A stretch of DNA of 64,000 bases, taken from positions 2,965,501 through 3,029,500 of the forward strand of contig NC_087387.1 in the NCBI RefSeq assembly GCF_963675165.1, written 5' to 3'. Numbering within the stretch: the first letter of the stretch is position 1; each line of letters begins with the position of its first letter. The DNA is from Halichondria panicea (Eukaryota > Porifera > Demospongiae > Suberitida > Halichondriidae). This document shows, one piece after another, positions 22,851 to 34,166 of the stretch. The position numbers and the translations under genes were made by a program. The notes under the pieces were generated by a model, which worked only from the letters and a program-made list of their open reading frames with translations, searched no databases and had not been told where the DNA came from.

Positions 22851-25800
22851 TCAAGGGAAGTCTTCTTCCTCCTCATCGTCGGCCATTTCTTTAGCTAACT
22901 CAATATCTTGTTGCTCTCTTTCCTTTCGATCCTGTAGGGAATAAGAAAATTAAACACTGGACAAATTGCAAGATAGCTGGAAAATAATATCAAAACAAGA
23001 GAATTACATGCTGGTGTTAAAGTGAAAATCTGTGCTACGCAAATTAATACCCATAATTGGGATGAAGTGAGGGGAGGTGAATACAATACCGTATATATAT
23101 ATATAGCTGGTTATTTTCGAGGATTGACCTCGAACCTCAAAAATTTAGTACCTCGAAAATTGGTTTACTTTCGGTTGAAATACCTTTCTACTGTAAGGGT
23201 GTGGTCATTTGAACCTTAAATGTTTAGTTTGAGCAATCCGCGAACATTTAGTGTCTCGAAAATAAACCGCTATATGGTACATATTATGTAAATTATTGCC
23301 CTTACAATGATAATTATTTTCTATAACGTTCTTACCTCTATCGACTCGAAATCTTTCTTGTACGCTTTCGGAGGATACCGCATGGCCTGTATAACATTCA
23401 AGTGATAGTAATGAAGACAAACAAACTTCTAGCCAAGTAAACTCTAAATTCTAATACATGTAGCTACCTCACCTACAAGATACAAAGATAGCTGTCAAAC
23501 AATGGAAATGCATGCACGCAGGGCAGGTATTATGACTCTCTTATGAGGTACACATATATACTTATTAAGTACCCTACTTATTAAGTACAGTGTACATGTA
23601 GGTGGTTAAGCGAGGCGTGTGATACTATTTAGTACATAAGTGTTAGAGAGGAGTTTCTGACCTTGACTGACTGGCTGTGCAACTCCAGACAGAACAATAT
23701 CCTCTGATGGAATGCTTCCTGCGGCTCCTTAGTAGCATAAATGTCTATGTTTTCCTGTGTGCATGATGACAAAATAGTTTTGCTAAAATAATATAAGAGA
23801 ACATGTAAGCCGTATGTGTACACTGTACACTTGAAAGTAAGCCAAATGATGCCGCACATTACATGTAGGCATGATTTCACTAATTTCCGTCTAACAAAGA
23901 GTTTTACGTGACTGTACATGTTATATGTAACTAATCTGCTATAGTAATTATCAAGCATTCAAGTACATACTTATACCCATGCACAAAATGAATACATGCA
24001 CTATACGATGCCTACGTTTCTCCTACATGTACACTGTCAGTACCTTGGACTGCATATAGCCCTGGTTGTGGTCTATCCTGGCCTCAATTACACTGTCTCG
24101 TATTGCCTGTAGAGAAGTGAAAGGTCACATAATTATTGCATGATTCTTGGTAAGAGTTAATTTTGTAGTTGGTACATACATGTACATGTAACGAGGCTTC
24201 TAAAAAAACAGATTGTATCAATTACGGATTTGCTCATTTTTACGTTCTAGTCGACAACACTTGCTATGTATCTACATCAAATTAGCCAAACTACAATGTC
24301 ATATGATTATAACTCAGTTTCATTACTTCTACCCACAAATAAAAACGTTTTGCCCAGTATTTGCGTCCCTAAGGTAGTCGAAACAGAATGACAAGTGCAA
24401 TTCAGAAGCCACATGCAGTACTGTACTCTCATGATATCAATATAAGCATTCACATACCTTGGACACAATGTACTCTGCATCTTCACTGCTGTCCAGCTGC
24501 AGTTTGGCAGCAATATCCGGCAGTGATATCCTGAATACGTTAGACATATAAACCTTGGATATAATCATAGTGATAGTCATGGTGATGAGCATGACAATGC
24601 TATCTAGTACTGCGGAGGGTAAAAAAAACGTACACTGTAAACACTAAAGCCTCTGTTGTCAGTATCATGCTCAACAAACACGTCATGAAGCCAGTACTCC
24701 AAGTTACCGGCTTGTACTGCACTCAACTACATGTATGACAACACTGGCACATTGACCACAACATTATACCATCATGTCAAAAATCCCAGTGGTTAAGAGA
24801 GGGCTCTGTCTTTCAGTTCTACCCCTACCCCTGATAAAGAGACCTTTGGACCACCAGTAACCCACTACTCACATTTATAACTAGGCTGATGGAAATAAAG
24901 AGACCTTTGGACCACCACTACTCCCACTACCCACTACTCATACCTAGAATAGGAAAGGGACATCATTCTGATTCCAGTCTTGATCACATTATGTCTGAGG
25001 CGGATAATGAGTGTGTAAGTCTTCTCCGCTTGGAAACGACTCTCAAACGTCTTCAGAACCTCCCCAAATCGCTCCAGGTCACCATTTCTGACGGCTAGTG
25101 AGAGGAAGAGTGTGCAAACTGTACATTAGAGTCCCTATACTGTACATGTTATGTATTACAGAGCACCGCAATCCCATACAGTACGATTTTGACAAACTTA
25201 TGCTTCTAACAATAATAGCAACACTATAATAAATACATCATTATGTATAAGAACAGCCAGTACAGAGAATCCGTGGTTTTTTTACAGTTGGATACAATAA
25301 GACGATACATGTACATGTACACACGTTACTAAACGAACTTTGAGTGAGTCGTAAATATGGCATCAGTGATTTCTTAAGAATGGGGTCACGGAAAGTGGCT
25401 CTGTCAGGGATTTCCCCCAACAAGAGCTGCACCACAATCAGGAACTTGTTGGCTGTCTGCTTGAACCCAACTGCGGAGTGCTGGGGGGCTTTCCTAATGG
25501 CCTGAGAGGAGAAGAGGGCTGTTTGAGTGACATAGCAATTATGTTGATTATAAGGGTGGCTTAGTGATGTCTTGGAAGCTATATATACGCAACACTCCAT
25601 TGATAACAGCAATGTACGAGCTGAGCATTTTCTAAAGCAAAATTAAACAGTGACTGACTATGGGACGCAGACAGAAGAGAACAGAAGGAATACGGTTGAG
25701 ATTGTAATTATGAGTATGACATCACAAGAAACACAATTCGATCAGTATTGGTGCGCTTCAGTGACTCATCACAATACCTGAAGGAGGTGTCTGTACGCCT

Positions 25801-28400
25801 CAGAGTAGTCCAACTGTACAGCTTTGATACGGCCTGTAGGTTGAAGTGTGTATACATAATAACATAATTATGTCTTTTAAAAAGTGAAGCCAGCATCGAA
25901 TTGTATTCACACACATGGGCCTGGTACATGTATATGTAAATGTCTGCCTCTGTATCCAAACGTTACGTGTACTTTTCAAAGTAAATTTAGTTACCTAAAT
26001 AATAGAGATGCCTGGCCATCTCATTGTTGTTGGCAGTCTGAGGGAAGGTGCACTTGGACACAAGCTTGTCTGCCTGTGAGAGAGTTACATTTACAGTTAG
26101 AGTTAACCGAACTGCATACTTGTTCATCTCAAAAATATAAAATTGTACAAACTGCTGTACAGTTTTTAGCATTGGGTGTAACATTAATCTGGCTAGCCTC
26201 AGAGAGGCTCTCTGATGTACACAATGTACATGTAAGCACATACCCATGCACTGACTACAATAGTTATCCAGCGAAAGATGCAGATAAAGTTTACAGCCGT
26301 ACCTGGTCATAAAGGTTGTACTGGAAGTAGTTTCTAAGCAATAAGTTGATCAGCATTGCCTGTCCCTCTTCATCGTGATGCAGGGTGGAGGTGCGCAGAC
26401 GAGCGTGGAGGAAGCTAGGGTGTGTATGAAGGTTGTTTTGAAGGTACATGTACAATGTACGTATGTAGGTGTGCATAGAAGAAACCATTTACACACTTAC
26501 AGCTAGTACATATACATATACATTGAGGGGTACATACATGTACACTACTCCTAAAGGACAGCTAACCTCCTGATTGAAGCCAGCTGTCCGCTGAGCTCGT
26601 ACACCCTAGCGTAGTAGTAGTAGCACTTGGCACTGAGGGCATCCAGAGTTCGCCTATTGTGACCAGAAAGTTTCTCCACCAGGCACTCACTGCACTGCTT
26701 AGCCTAGTGGAGAGATTGCACACTATTACACAGCATCCAAAACATCAAGCTAGGTACGTATATGTATATGTAGAGTGTACACACACTATAGAGGGTATAG
26801 TATACCTTATAGTACATGCACATTATGTAATGGTATGTGCGGGGGTTCAAACTCATACATGTAGGTACACATAATAGGCAAACAGGACTAGAATGCTTGA
26901 GTAGGGAAATTTTAACAGCTTGGCCAGAAAAGTTATGGAGTTATTTATAAGTGCAGCAACACAGTCAGGAATTACTGGAATATATCTAGTCTAGACCCCT
27001 GTACTGCACTCTCACCTTGTCGAGGTTGTTATTGTCGAGGAGTCTAAGAAGAACAAAGAGATGCAGGAAGACGTCCAGCTCGGGGAGGATACCTCCTCCC
27101 GAATGCTTGGAGCTGCGGGGACGGTAGCTACCAGTGTCTTCCTCAGTCTCCATTGGCTATATAGACAGGAAATAAAAGATGAAACCTCAGTTAGTGAGTA
27201 GTTAGATACCCGTGTTTTAATTAGATTTGTACAGTGTACATGTAGTAGGGTCAAACCAAACTGTACAAAACCAAAATAGTCTACGAGGCAACAATGAGTG
27301 ATTTTGGACAGATTTTTGTCTGAACCTGGCAAATGAAACTGACCTCTTCCAGATACTCTAAAAGTCCGTCTCTAAGGGGTGAACCTGAGTGCATGTGATG
27401 TACCACCAGCAATTCAATATGGCACGACTGAAGACAATGACTATACATAGGCAATGTGCAATCCATTCAAGGTCAAAAAAGCTGGAACCAGAGGAGGTTG
27501 GTCACGATTGTTAATTAGTCTACTAATCTCTTTGTAGCTAACTCCAAACCGATTGCTTGGTCAGCACTTTTATCTCAGTATTACACCTACTAGCTGTTAC
27601 ATGTACATTTGTAGCCAGGAGTGCATGTACAGTAGCATATGAATCGTAGTAGATGAAGACTGGATAATTTAATTATAATGTGACCAACCTACTCTGAGCT
27701 GGAACTGTACACTGTAACTGAACTGAGGGTGACTCGCTAAAAATTTAACGATTGAAAATAAATGTCTCACTTGGAGGGTAGTAAGCAGTGATCAACTTGC
27801 GCAGTATCCCATCGCTAACTCTCTTTCTGAGGGACTGCAGGCTACGCACACCTCTGTTGATGAAACGAGGTTCTTTCTGGTTTACACCTCGCTCAACCAG
27901 CCTCATCTGCTCGCGTACATCTGAAAGAGGTGTATGGAATATTCACATACCATAATACTGGGAAATTTCGTGGGATGTAAAATTTCATGTTTTTAGAGGG
28001 CAGAGCAGTTAATGCAAAGGGGATAAACTCCCACACACCGGTAACATGCACAGCTATTGGTGGGTGTGGTTTCCTGGCATTGAACCGCGAATAATTATTA
28101 GAACCCACGAACATTTCTGCTGAGGGCTCTAGAGCCAAATAGCGAAATGTTGCACCCACGAATATTTCCCGCTATACGGTACAGTATACCGTAATTGATG
28201 TTATTACGGTGCCACTCTAATTATACAAAATTTTAATATAGCCAGCATTTTTAATTCACCATGGTGTGTCTTAATTGAGACAAACCTTCAAATGTCAATT
28301 GATCCTTATCTAGCTGAGCTTGTTTGGGGTCTACTTCTTTCTCTTTCTCCTCCGCTTCTACATCTTTCATTTCCACGTCTTTCTTCTCTTCTGTTGCCAT
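22851..28400 (-). CDS. PSMD3: 26S proteasome non-ATPase regulatory subunit 3 (Rpn3)
   Basis: A many-exon gene on the minus strand. Recognisable pieces in order: acidic N-terminus ([20 protein letters not shown]), [27 protein letters not shown]...[100 protein letters not shown], the PCI/winged-helix part around [16 protein letters not shown] and [20 protein letters not shown], then [20 protein letters not shown] and a C-terminal REREQQD...[11 protein letters not shown]. This is the Rpn3 lid subunit of the 26S proteasome, a PCI-domain scaffold in cytosol and nucleus. The ATG at 28400 is chosen because the upstream in-frame codon is only a GTG. One short exon (about 25 bp) between 27430 and 27770 was not resolved. 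Confidence 0.95.
23087..23280. mobile_element. MITE, about 194 bp, intronic
   Basis: TACCGTATATATATATATAG followed by TTATTTTCGAGG on the left is mirrored on the other strand from 23280 by GTACCATATAGCGGTTTATT followed by TTCGAGAC. It sits in the last intron of PSMD3. Confidence 0.75.
27948..28182. mobile_element. MITE, about 235 bp, intronic
   Basis: The left end (TACCATAATACTGGGAAATT, then TCGTGGG) pairs with the right end, which on the other strand reads TACCGTATAGCGGGAAATAT, then TCGTGGG. It lies in the first intron of PSMD3 and is related to the copy at 60511-60691. Confidence 0.7.
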
Positions 28401-28642
28401 TCTCAGTCTTTTGTCTTTGGTAGATTTTGTCACACTGTCACACACAACCTGAGAGCCTATTTTTTAGATGTTAATGTGACGATTACTAGCTTCTAACCAA
28501 AACGGTGGGTGGAGCTCAAAGTGCATAACATTTTCCCGCAGAAAATTTAAATGCCACAGCATTCAAGCTAGCTATATAGTAGACACAACAGATTGGAAAA
28601 AACAAAAAACTCATTGAGTTGAACTTGTGTTGTTAACTTACC
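28401..28642. promoter_or_regulatory. Short divergent promoter region, PSMD3 / basic protein
   Basis: Only 242 bp separates the PSMD3 start codon (minus strand) from the ATG of the next gene (plus strand), so a shared bidirectional promoter is likely. No specific factor site is claimed. Confidence 0.5.
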
Positions 28643-30109
28643 ATGAATAAAGTGAACAATTGGAGATGCACTGTTGGAGTGCAAGCAACCCCTGGCCTGG
28701 GGCAGCGAGTAGAGGGTTGTGTATACAGAAAAACCCCTGTGAAGAGAAGGGCCAGAGTTGAAACTGGAGTATGTGGGAAGACTGTACTTTTGAGAACACC
28801 GAAAAAGCTTGAGACTCCCAGGAGGAAGAGAGTGAGGTGCGCTTCACTGGGCTAGATAGCCTCTAGATACATGTACAATTATTATCCAGCTTATCCGGCA
28901 TTCAGTCTTTGCAAAATATACATAATTATGATTTATATCCCTCATATGTTGGTGCTGGACGAGAACTTGCAATTAATTAATAGCATTTCACTTGCTCAGG
29001 GCTTCCACTGTCCAAGAGATGCATCTTAAAGTGCCAATGCCAGTAGTTAATGGGTTAGTACCCTCAGGAAGCTCTCTAGTCGTGAAAAGCAATCCTCTGT
29101 ACACTGGAGGCCAGCAAGGAGTTGAGGTACGTAAGTATACACTTATGTACGTATTAATACACAACTTACATGAATGTACATGCACTGTAGTTGCAAAATT
29201 ACGGTAACCCTGAAGAGTGAAGAATATTTTTAATAATGGGTGGGTGGCTGGTTATCTGTTATCTGTTTTGCACTATGTATAGTCCACTCTTACCATGCAG
29301 AGTACAAGTCAGATGCATATGCAAGGTACACGTATACAGGTATCTAGTCCCTTTTCCCACATGCACAAGTATGGTACCTAGATAGATGCAGTGGCTTTAA
29401 CTTGATTTCAACTTCTCAGAATGAAAACCCGGAGAGTCAGATGTCCGTCCCATGTGATGGAGCCAGAAACCCAACATTTTATGGCCAACGCAAAAACATC
29501 AGGAAGACAAAAGAACAAGAAATGATTACTGCCATCGTTGACCTTGTACAGTATGGTAGGTCTATTATGAAGTGATTTGCAAAATACTCAAATTTTTGTA
29601 TACACCTTCTTAGGGGAGAGATTTGAAAAGAAAACAAAAACCAAGTCAATTGTGAGAAAGGTATATAATTAATAATCATTGCTATATCAGACTGATAATT
29701 TATTGTAATAATGTACTAGGTCTACACAAAATGATATAACTAGAGCACTAAAGTGCTAACCCTCGGCTGTTTACATACTTGAATAATAGAAGTACATGTA
29801 TGTCTGAAGCATGGAAGCTGGCTAAGTAGCGAGTAATAAAAATATGAGCAATAAAATTCCTAAATTACAAAGACAAAAACAGACCAGACTACTACTATAC
29901 CCGCGGCACGGCCTCGGGTAATAATTATACATGTATGTACCTGGTATAATATTAGCGTTGGTTATAATGGCATTTTAACACAGGCAAAAACAGTACTGGG
30001 GAGACGTAGAAAGTCCTCACGACTGGACATCACTAAACTGAAGTCGCCTGACAGAAAGGGAGCATTCTTTTTACGCCCAAGGCAAAGAAGTACCACTCGA
30101 TCGCCTTAG
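28643..30109 (+). CDS. Small basic protein of unknown family, 209 residues
   Basis: Five exons with matching phases: 28643-28836, 29000-29126, 29420-29555, 29614-29660 and 29984-30109 (TAG). The product is strongly basic, with several proline-directed sites (TPVKRR, TPKKLETPRRK, KSPDRK and a C-terminal TRSP) and a more conserved-looking centre (NPTFYGQRKNIRKTKEQEM, followed by ITAIVDLVQYGERFEKK). This composition suits a nuclear or chromatin-associated protein regulated by CDK-type phosphorylation, but this is inference and I recognise no family. No signal peptide or membrane span. It is divergent from PSMD3 and convergent with MRPL45. The consistent phases across four introns make the gene model credible. 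Confidence 0.75.
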
Positions 30110-30285
30110 ATTTGTAACTTGTTTTATATAGCTATTATACATGTTTATATTATATGTATTATTATGAACTAGCTGTTTCACGTAAGTTAGCCATAACTTT
30201 TTTTAGGGTATATAGTTTGGTAACAAATATTATACAAACATCATAATACCACAATAAATTAATGTACACTGTAGATGTACTAGAT

Positions 30286-33200
30286 TCATTGCGCTGGCAA
30301 AATCTTGGGTTGTGAATGTAATTCTTGTTTCCATGGCAATTGTGGCGGAAGTTTCCCAGCAATTCTCCAGGGAGTGGTGGCAGCCGGTAACTCCAGAGGT
30401 CTCTCTAGCACCACATAGTCTATCACAGTTTTTGGGATGGTAGGATCACCACGAAATACATTGTTGTCTGAGCCATACAAAGCCATAACCTGAACAGAAT
30501 AGATGTAGATAAATTATTAATTTTATCTTCATACACTTAATTATATCTCCAATATTCATCTTCACTATGCCTAAGTTTTGCATATAGGAAATTTGGGGTA
30601 GAGAATAGCCTCAATCCCATGCAGGCTCTTCATGGCAGCCTGGGATCAAGGTTATCTGTACTTTATAGAGAAGTAATTATATCGGAGGTTCCACTGTGAT
30701 CAGAACAGATTACATTGTATTTGTATGTACTACCGTATTACTAGAATATTTTGCGAGCATCAAACATTTGCGAATTTTGCAAAGGTTGATCAATTCGCAT
30801 CAATAAAATCCGCAAAACCTAACTAGTAAATACACACGCTCCTTGCCAGATCGCAAAGGGTCAAATTTTCTGCTGATTTTGGCTCATTCGCAAAGGTTTT
30901 TCACCAGCAAAATATTCTAGTAATACAGTACTGCATGACAATAAATAACGTTACAGTATATTGGATTTCGAATGACAGGTTCTTTCAATTGCGAGTTTTG
31001 TCCATAGATTACAAACGAAAGATACGCAGAGTGAGCATGAGCATGAGCATACAATTCGCAATTATAATAGTGCTTGCTTGTCATTTGCAGATGATTAACT
31101 ATTATGCATTCGGAACCTGATATACATGTGCTATGTATGTACCTTGAACTGTGTACAGTAGACTCTCGTTAATTTGGCCACCCTTGGGACAGTGCAGCTT
31201 GGCCGGAATAGCGAGGTGGCCGCATTTCAGAAAATAGCCGCGGCTAAAAACCGACCTTACCTCTAAAATAATGATAATGCTCTCTATTTAAGTGTAATCC
31301 AATTTTATCTGCCAAACCATACCCAAAACGTCATATCCGGCCGTAATAAACGTATAATATCACATTAAAAACCTCGTTTGGGGTAGTCAGTACTAGCCAG
31401 GAAACGGAATAGCGAGTGGCCGCATTTCAGGGCAAGTTTTGTGCAGTAAACATCTAGCTACCATTATATAATCTGGTTAATAAGCGCACATCAACTAATT
31501 AATAGGCTCATACTGGTTAGCAGACCAAGAGCCTTGATAGAAGGCGCATGGTTTTCTGCTGCCCAACAACGGGTCTCCACACTTCTTTATACATGTAGAT
31601 GTTAAGTCTCTTTCACTACCGGTAGTTGTGTTACTGCTGTCAGATATGACTATAGACTGCTTGCAGACAAACGATCGAGCTAGCTAATGGAGATTTGCTT
31701 CATTGAAACGTCATGGGCATGGTTAATCTTTATAAGCGCATCTGGATAACAGGCGCATTAGAGGCCTGCTCTTTTCCCTATATGTGCATGCGCTTACTAA
31801 CCAGATTATACAGTATATTACAATCAGGGATTAAAACTAAAATTATATTGAGGTGGCCGTACTTTAGAGAACCAGAATAGCGAGGGTCTACTGTATAGGG
31901 CGTACTTGTTTGGTGTGCATTCTGAGCACAACTTGTGCGATAAGGTCCTTGCCGTCATACGGAGCAGCTCGAGCACAGACAATACGAGGCCTCTCCACCT
32001 CCTCCACTAGATCCCATTGAAACCTCGTGGCTCGGAACTCATTTCTCAGGCCCTGTGGAAACATAATAAACGACTCATTGATAGTCGAATCCTCACTTAA
32101 TTACTATGCAACTCACCTCCAATGCATTTTCAGTGGTTATTTTACGAAGTGTGGTTTTATCTCTCCTACGTATTAAAATTATTGTGAGTCAACACAATTT
32201 ACAGTACCGTACTTCTACTTCTTCGAAATAAGACCTCCTTCTAATTATGCGCCACCTGGACATTTCTCTCATATAGCGCCATAAAAATTCTTTGCTATTT
32301 CTTGTCTCAAAAACGTAGAAGTGGTGCCTTATTTGGAAAAAGTACGGTATCTTACTCTTGAATAGCTTTGTTGGTCTCAGCAAACATTTCTTGTGCCTTG
32401 CGTGCCAACTCAATGGGTCGAAAAGGATCCACTTTACGCAGCTTCATTCTGATCAGAGCGCCCCTGCGTATAATGAAAGGGTTTACATGAACTATTGAGC
32501 TTGCTCATGCAAAAAATATATGTCTTGATATACATGTATAATGAATGTCGATAGTTGGGACATCTAGATTTAATAACTGCAGAGGGCTTTCCAAAAGGAC
32601 AGAGCTAAAATGGCTTACGCGTAAACTGTAGTTAGACCTTCCTTGAAGGCTGTCCATCTTTGCTGCTGTCTCTGTGAAGTTTTACAAAGGAAGTTTGAAC
32701 TAATTTTCAAAATAGGAGTGAAAAGTTTTACTTCCACACCAGACTATCAATCAAGCTTTAAGGACCATGCCACGTTTGCACGTTATTGCATAGCTGCATA
32801 ATTATACACATGCATTACATGCATTACACGGATTAATTAGAGTGAGCTTCCAGAAATTCCGACAACAAAGTTGAAACTACAGATCTAAGACAGAGAGACT
32901 CAACTTACGGATTTAGTTTTGAATGGAGCTTTAGCGAAATTTTCAAGTGGTGTGTACGTGGCAAATATTGTTCCTGTAAGAAGAGAAATTGCAGAGTACA
33001 TAATTATACCTGAACAGCTATTAAGAGTGCAGTCATAGGCCGACTTTACAGTCCAACTTTAACTGAATGCCTAAGCATCTGTAGACATGTAATTTTGAGT
33101 GGTCTACATATACACATACTGCAGAAATAAAATCTATAATACCTACAAAGGGACATTTGGCAAAAAAGCCGTTTGAACCGAATTGGCAGTTTTAAATTTG

Positions 33201-34161
33201 GAGTCTCGTGGCTACTAGACTTTGTCAATGACGTGCGTTCACTGTTCAGTCTTTAATACTGGCGGTTATATATATGTACCACTAATCCACCATTACTGCT
33301 CACTGCTCACTGCCAGGCACCAGACCTCTGCTGATCTTCACCAAATTTTCCCGTTTATACAGGTAAGTAAAACAAACTACTTAATTCCGAGCGAAGCGAG
33401 GCTATAATCGTGCTAGTTTCAATTGAGATCAACGGTGGTAGTGGTGGTGGTGGAGGTTGGTCGATTAAAACTCCAGTTGCCCTCCAGTCAAGCGGTTTCA
33501 CTCTAAACTCAGCACAGGTACTCTACATCAACGCTATACTCTCTGAACGACTTCTCATCCCACAGTGAAGCTCTGCACGGCCGTTAGTGAACTTACTTCA
33601 ACTATGGTTCTTACCGTGACGATCTGCCACAAAAACGATCATTACACAAACATCTCCATCTAGATCTAGCTACTTCTCTACCCTAGCGCTTCTCACAATA
33701 ATCATGTAGTGTACATCAACACAAGACTCTCTGGCCCACTTTGGATCTCACAAAGAGGTTCTACACTGTCTTTATTGAATACACAAACCTAGCTTTCTTA
33801 CGTGCCGATCATTACATTCATTACAACATCTTTACATTAATTTTAAATGACGTCATAAGCCAAGCAAAATTTATGACTGAGCGAGGATTGCACCATGTGT
33901 ACCCCTAGTACTTAATATACCTGCGCTCGTTCGATTGATAGGAAACTCCATAATGTTATCTCTTCTCTCACTGGACATCAGAGGAACTTTGGAAACCTTG
34001 TGAGACTTTTCTAAAACCAGCTTCTTCTTCAGGGTACGGTAAGGATCTCTTGTCAACCCACCAAATTTCTGCTTAGCTCCTCTAACCTGCACCACAGACA
34101 CACAGGGAGCAAGACATCGAAGAGTATGGGACGAGAGAATAGTTTTGACAGGTAGGTGCAT
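30286..34161 (-). CDS. MRPL45: Mitochondrial ribosomal protein L45
   Basis: Multi-exon on the minus strand. Exon 1 (34161-33921) encodes a basic, Ser/Leu-rich leader (MHLPVKTILSSHTLRCLAPC) fitting a mitochondrial presequence, then YRTLKKKLVLEKSHKVSK. Later exons give TPLENFAKAPFKTKS, VDPFRPIELARKAQEMFAET, FRATRFQWDLVEEVERPRIV and KDLIAQVVLRMHTKQ, and the last exon gives MALYGSDNN...PKTVIDYVVLERPL...TPWRIAGKLPPQLPW. These match the Tim44-like domain of MRPL45 (human counterparts: QVTVRMHTxQ, YGxEDVPKDVLEYVVFEK, SWRMHTKIVPPW). It is a large-subunit protein of the mitoribosome, near the exit tunnel. Its introns hold four or more transposon-like insertions. The start codon lies five bases from the start of the divergent MYND gene. 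Confidence 0.92.
30731..30930. mobile_element. MITE, 200 bp
   Basis: TACCGTATTACTAGAATATT at 30731 is mirrored by the right end, which on the other strand reads TACTGTATTACTAGAATATT. Both arms continue with TTGC and, further in, TTTGCGAA. It lies in an intron of MRPL45. A single end of the same family occurs at 50676-50710. Confidence 0.85.
31156..31893. mobile_element. pogo/Tigger-like MITE, 738 bp, TA-flanked
   Basis: CAGTAGACTCTCGTTAATTT at the left and CAGTAGACCCTCGCTATTCT on the other strand at the right are terminal inverted repeats. Both are flanked by TA (31154-31155 and 31894-31895), as expected of Tc1/mariner/pogo-type insertion. Subrepeats GAATAGCGAG(G)TGGCCGCATT occur internally. 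No transposase is encoded, and a second element is nested at 31467-31810. Confidence 0.8.
31467..31810. mobile_element. MITE nested inside the pogo-like element
   Basis: TATAATCTGGTTAATAAGCG at 31467 pairs with the end at 31810, which on the other strand reads TATAATCTGGTTAGTAAGCG. The interior has several GCGCAT-containing subrepeats. Position inside 31156-31893 shows it arrived later. Confidence 0.75.
32205..32349. mobile_element. MITE, 145 bp
   Basis: TACCGTACTTCTACTTCTTC at 32205 and, on the other strand from 32349, TACCGTACTTTTTCCAAATA; both continue with an AATAAG(A/G)(C/A)C arm. Located in an MRPL45 intron. Confidence 0.7.
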
Positions 34162-34166
34162 CTCAG
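34162..34166. promoter_or_regulatory. Five-base gap between divergent start codons
   Basis: The ATG of MRPL45 (minus, 34161-34159) and the best first ATG of the MYND gene (plus, 34167-34169) are five bases apart. The 5' UTR of each gene must therefore overlap the other gene's first coding exon, or one start is mis-assigned. Confidence 0.5.
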
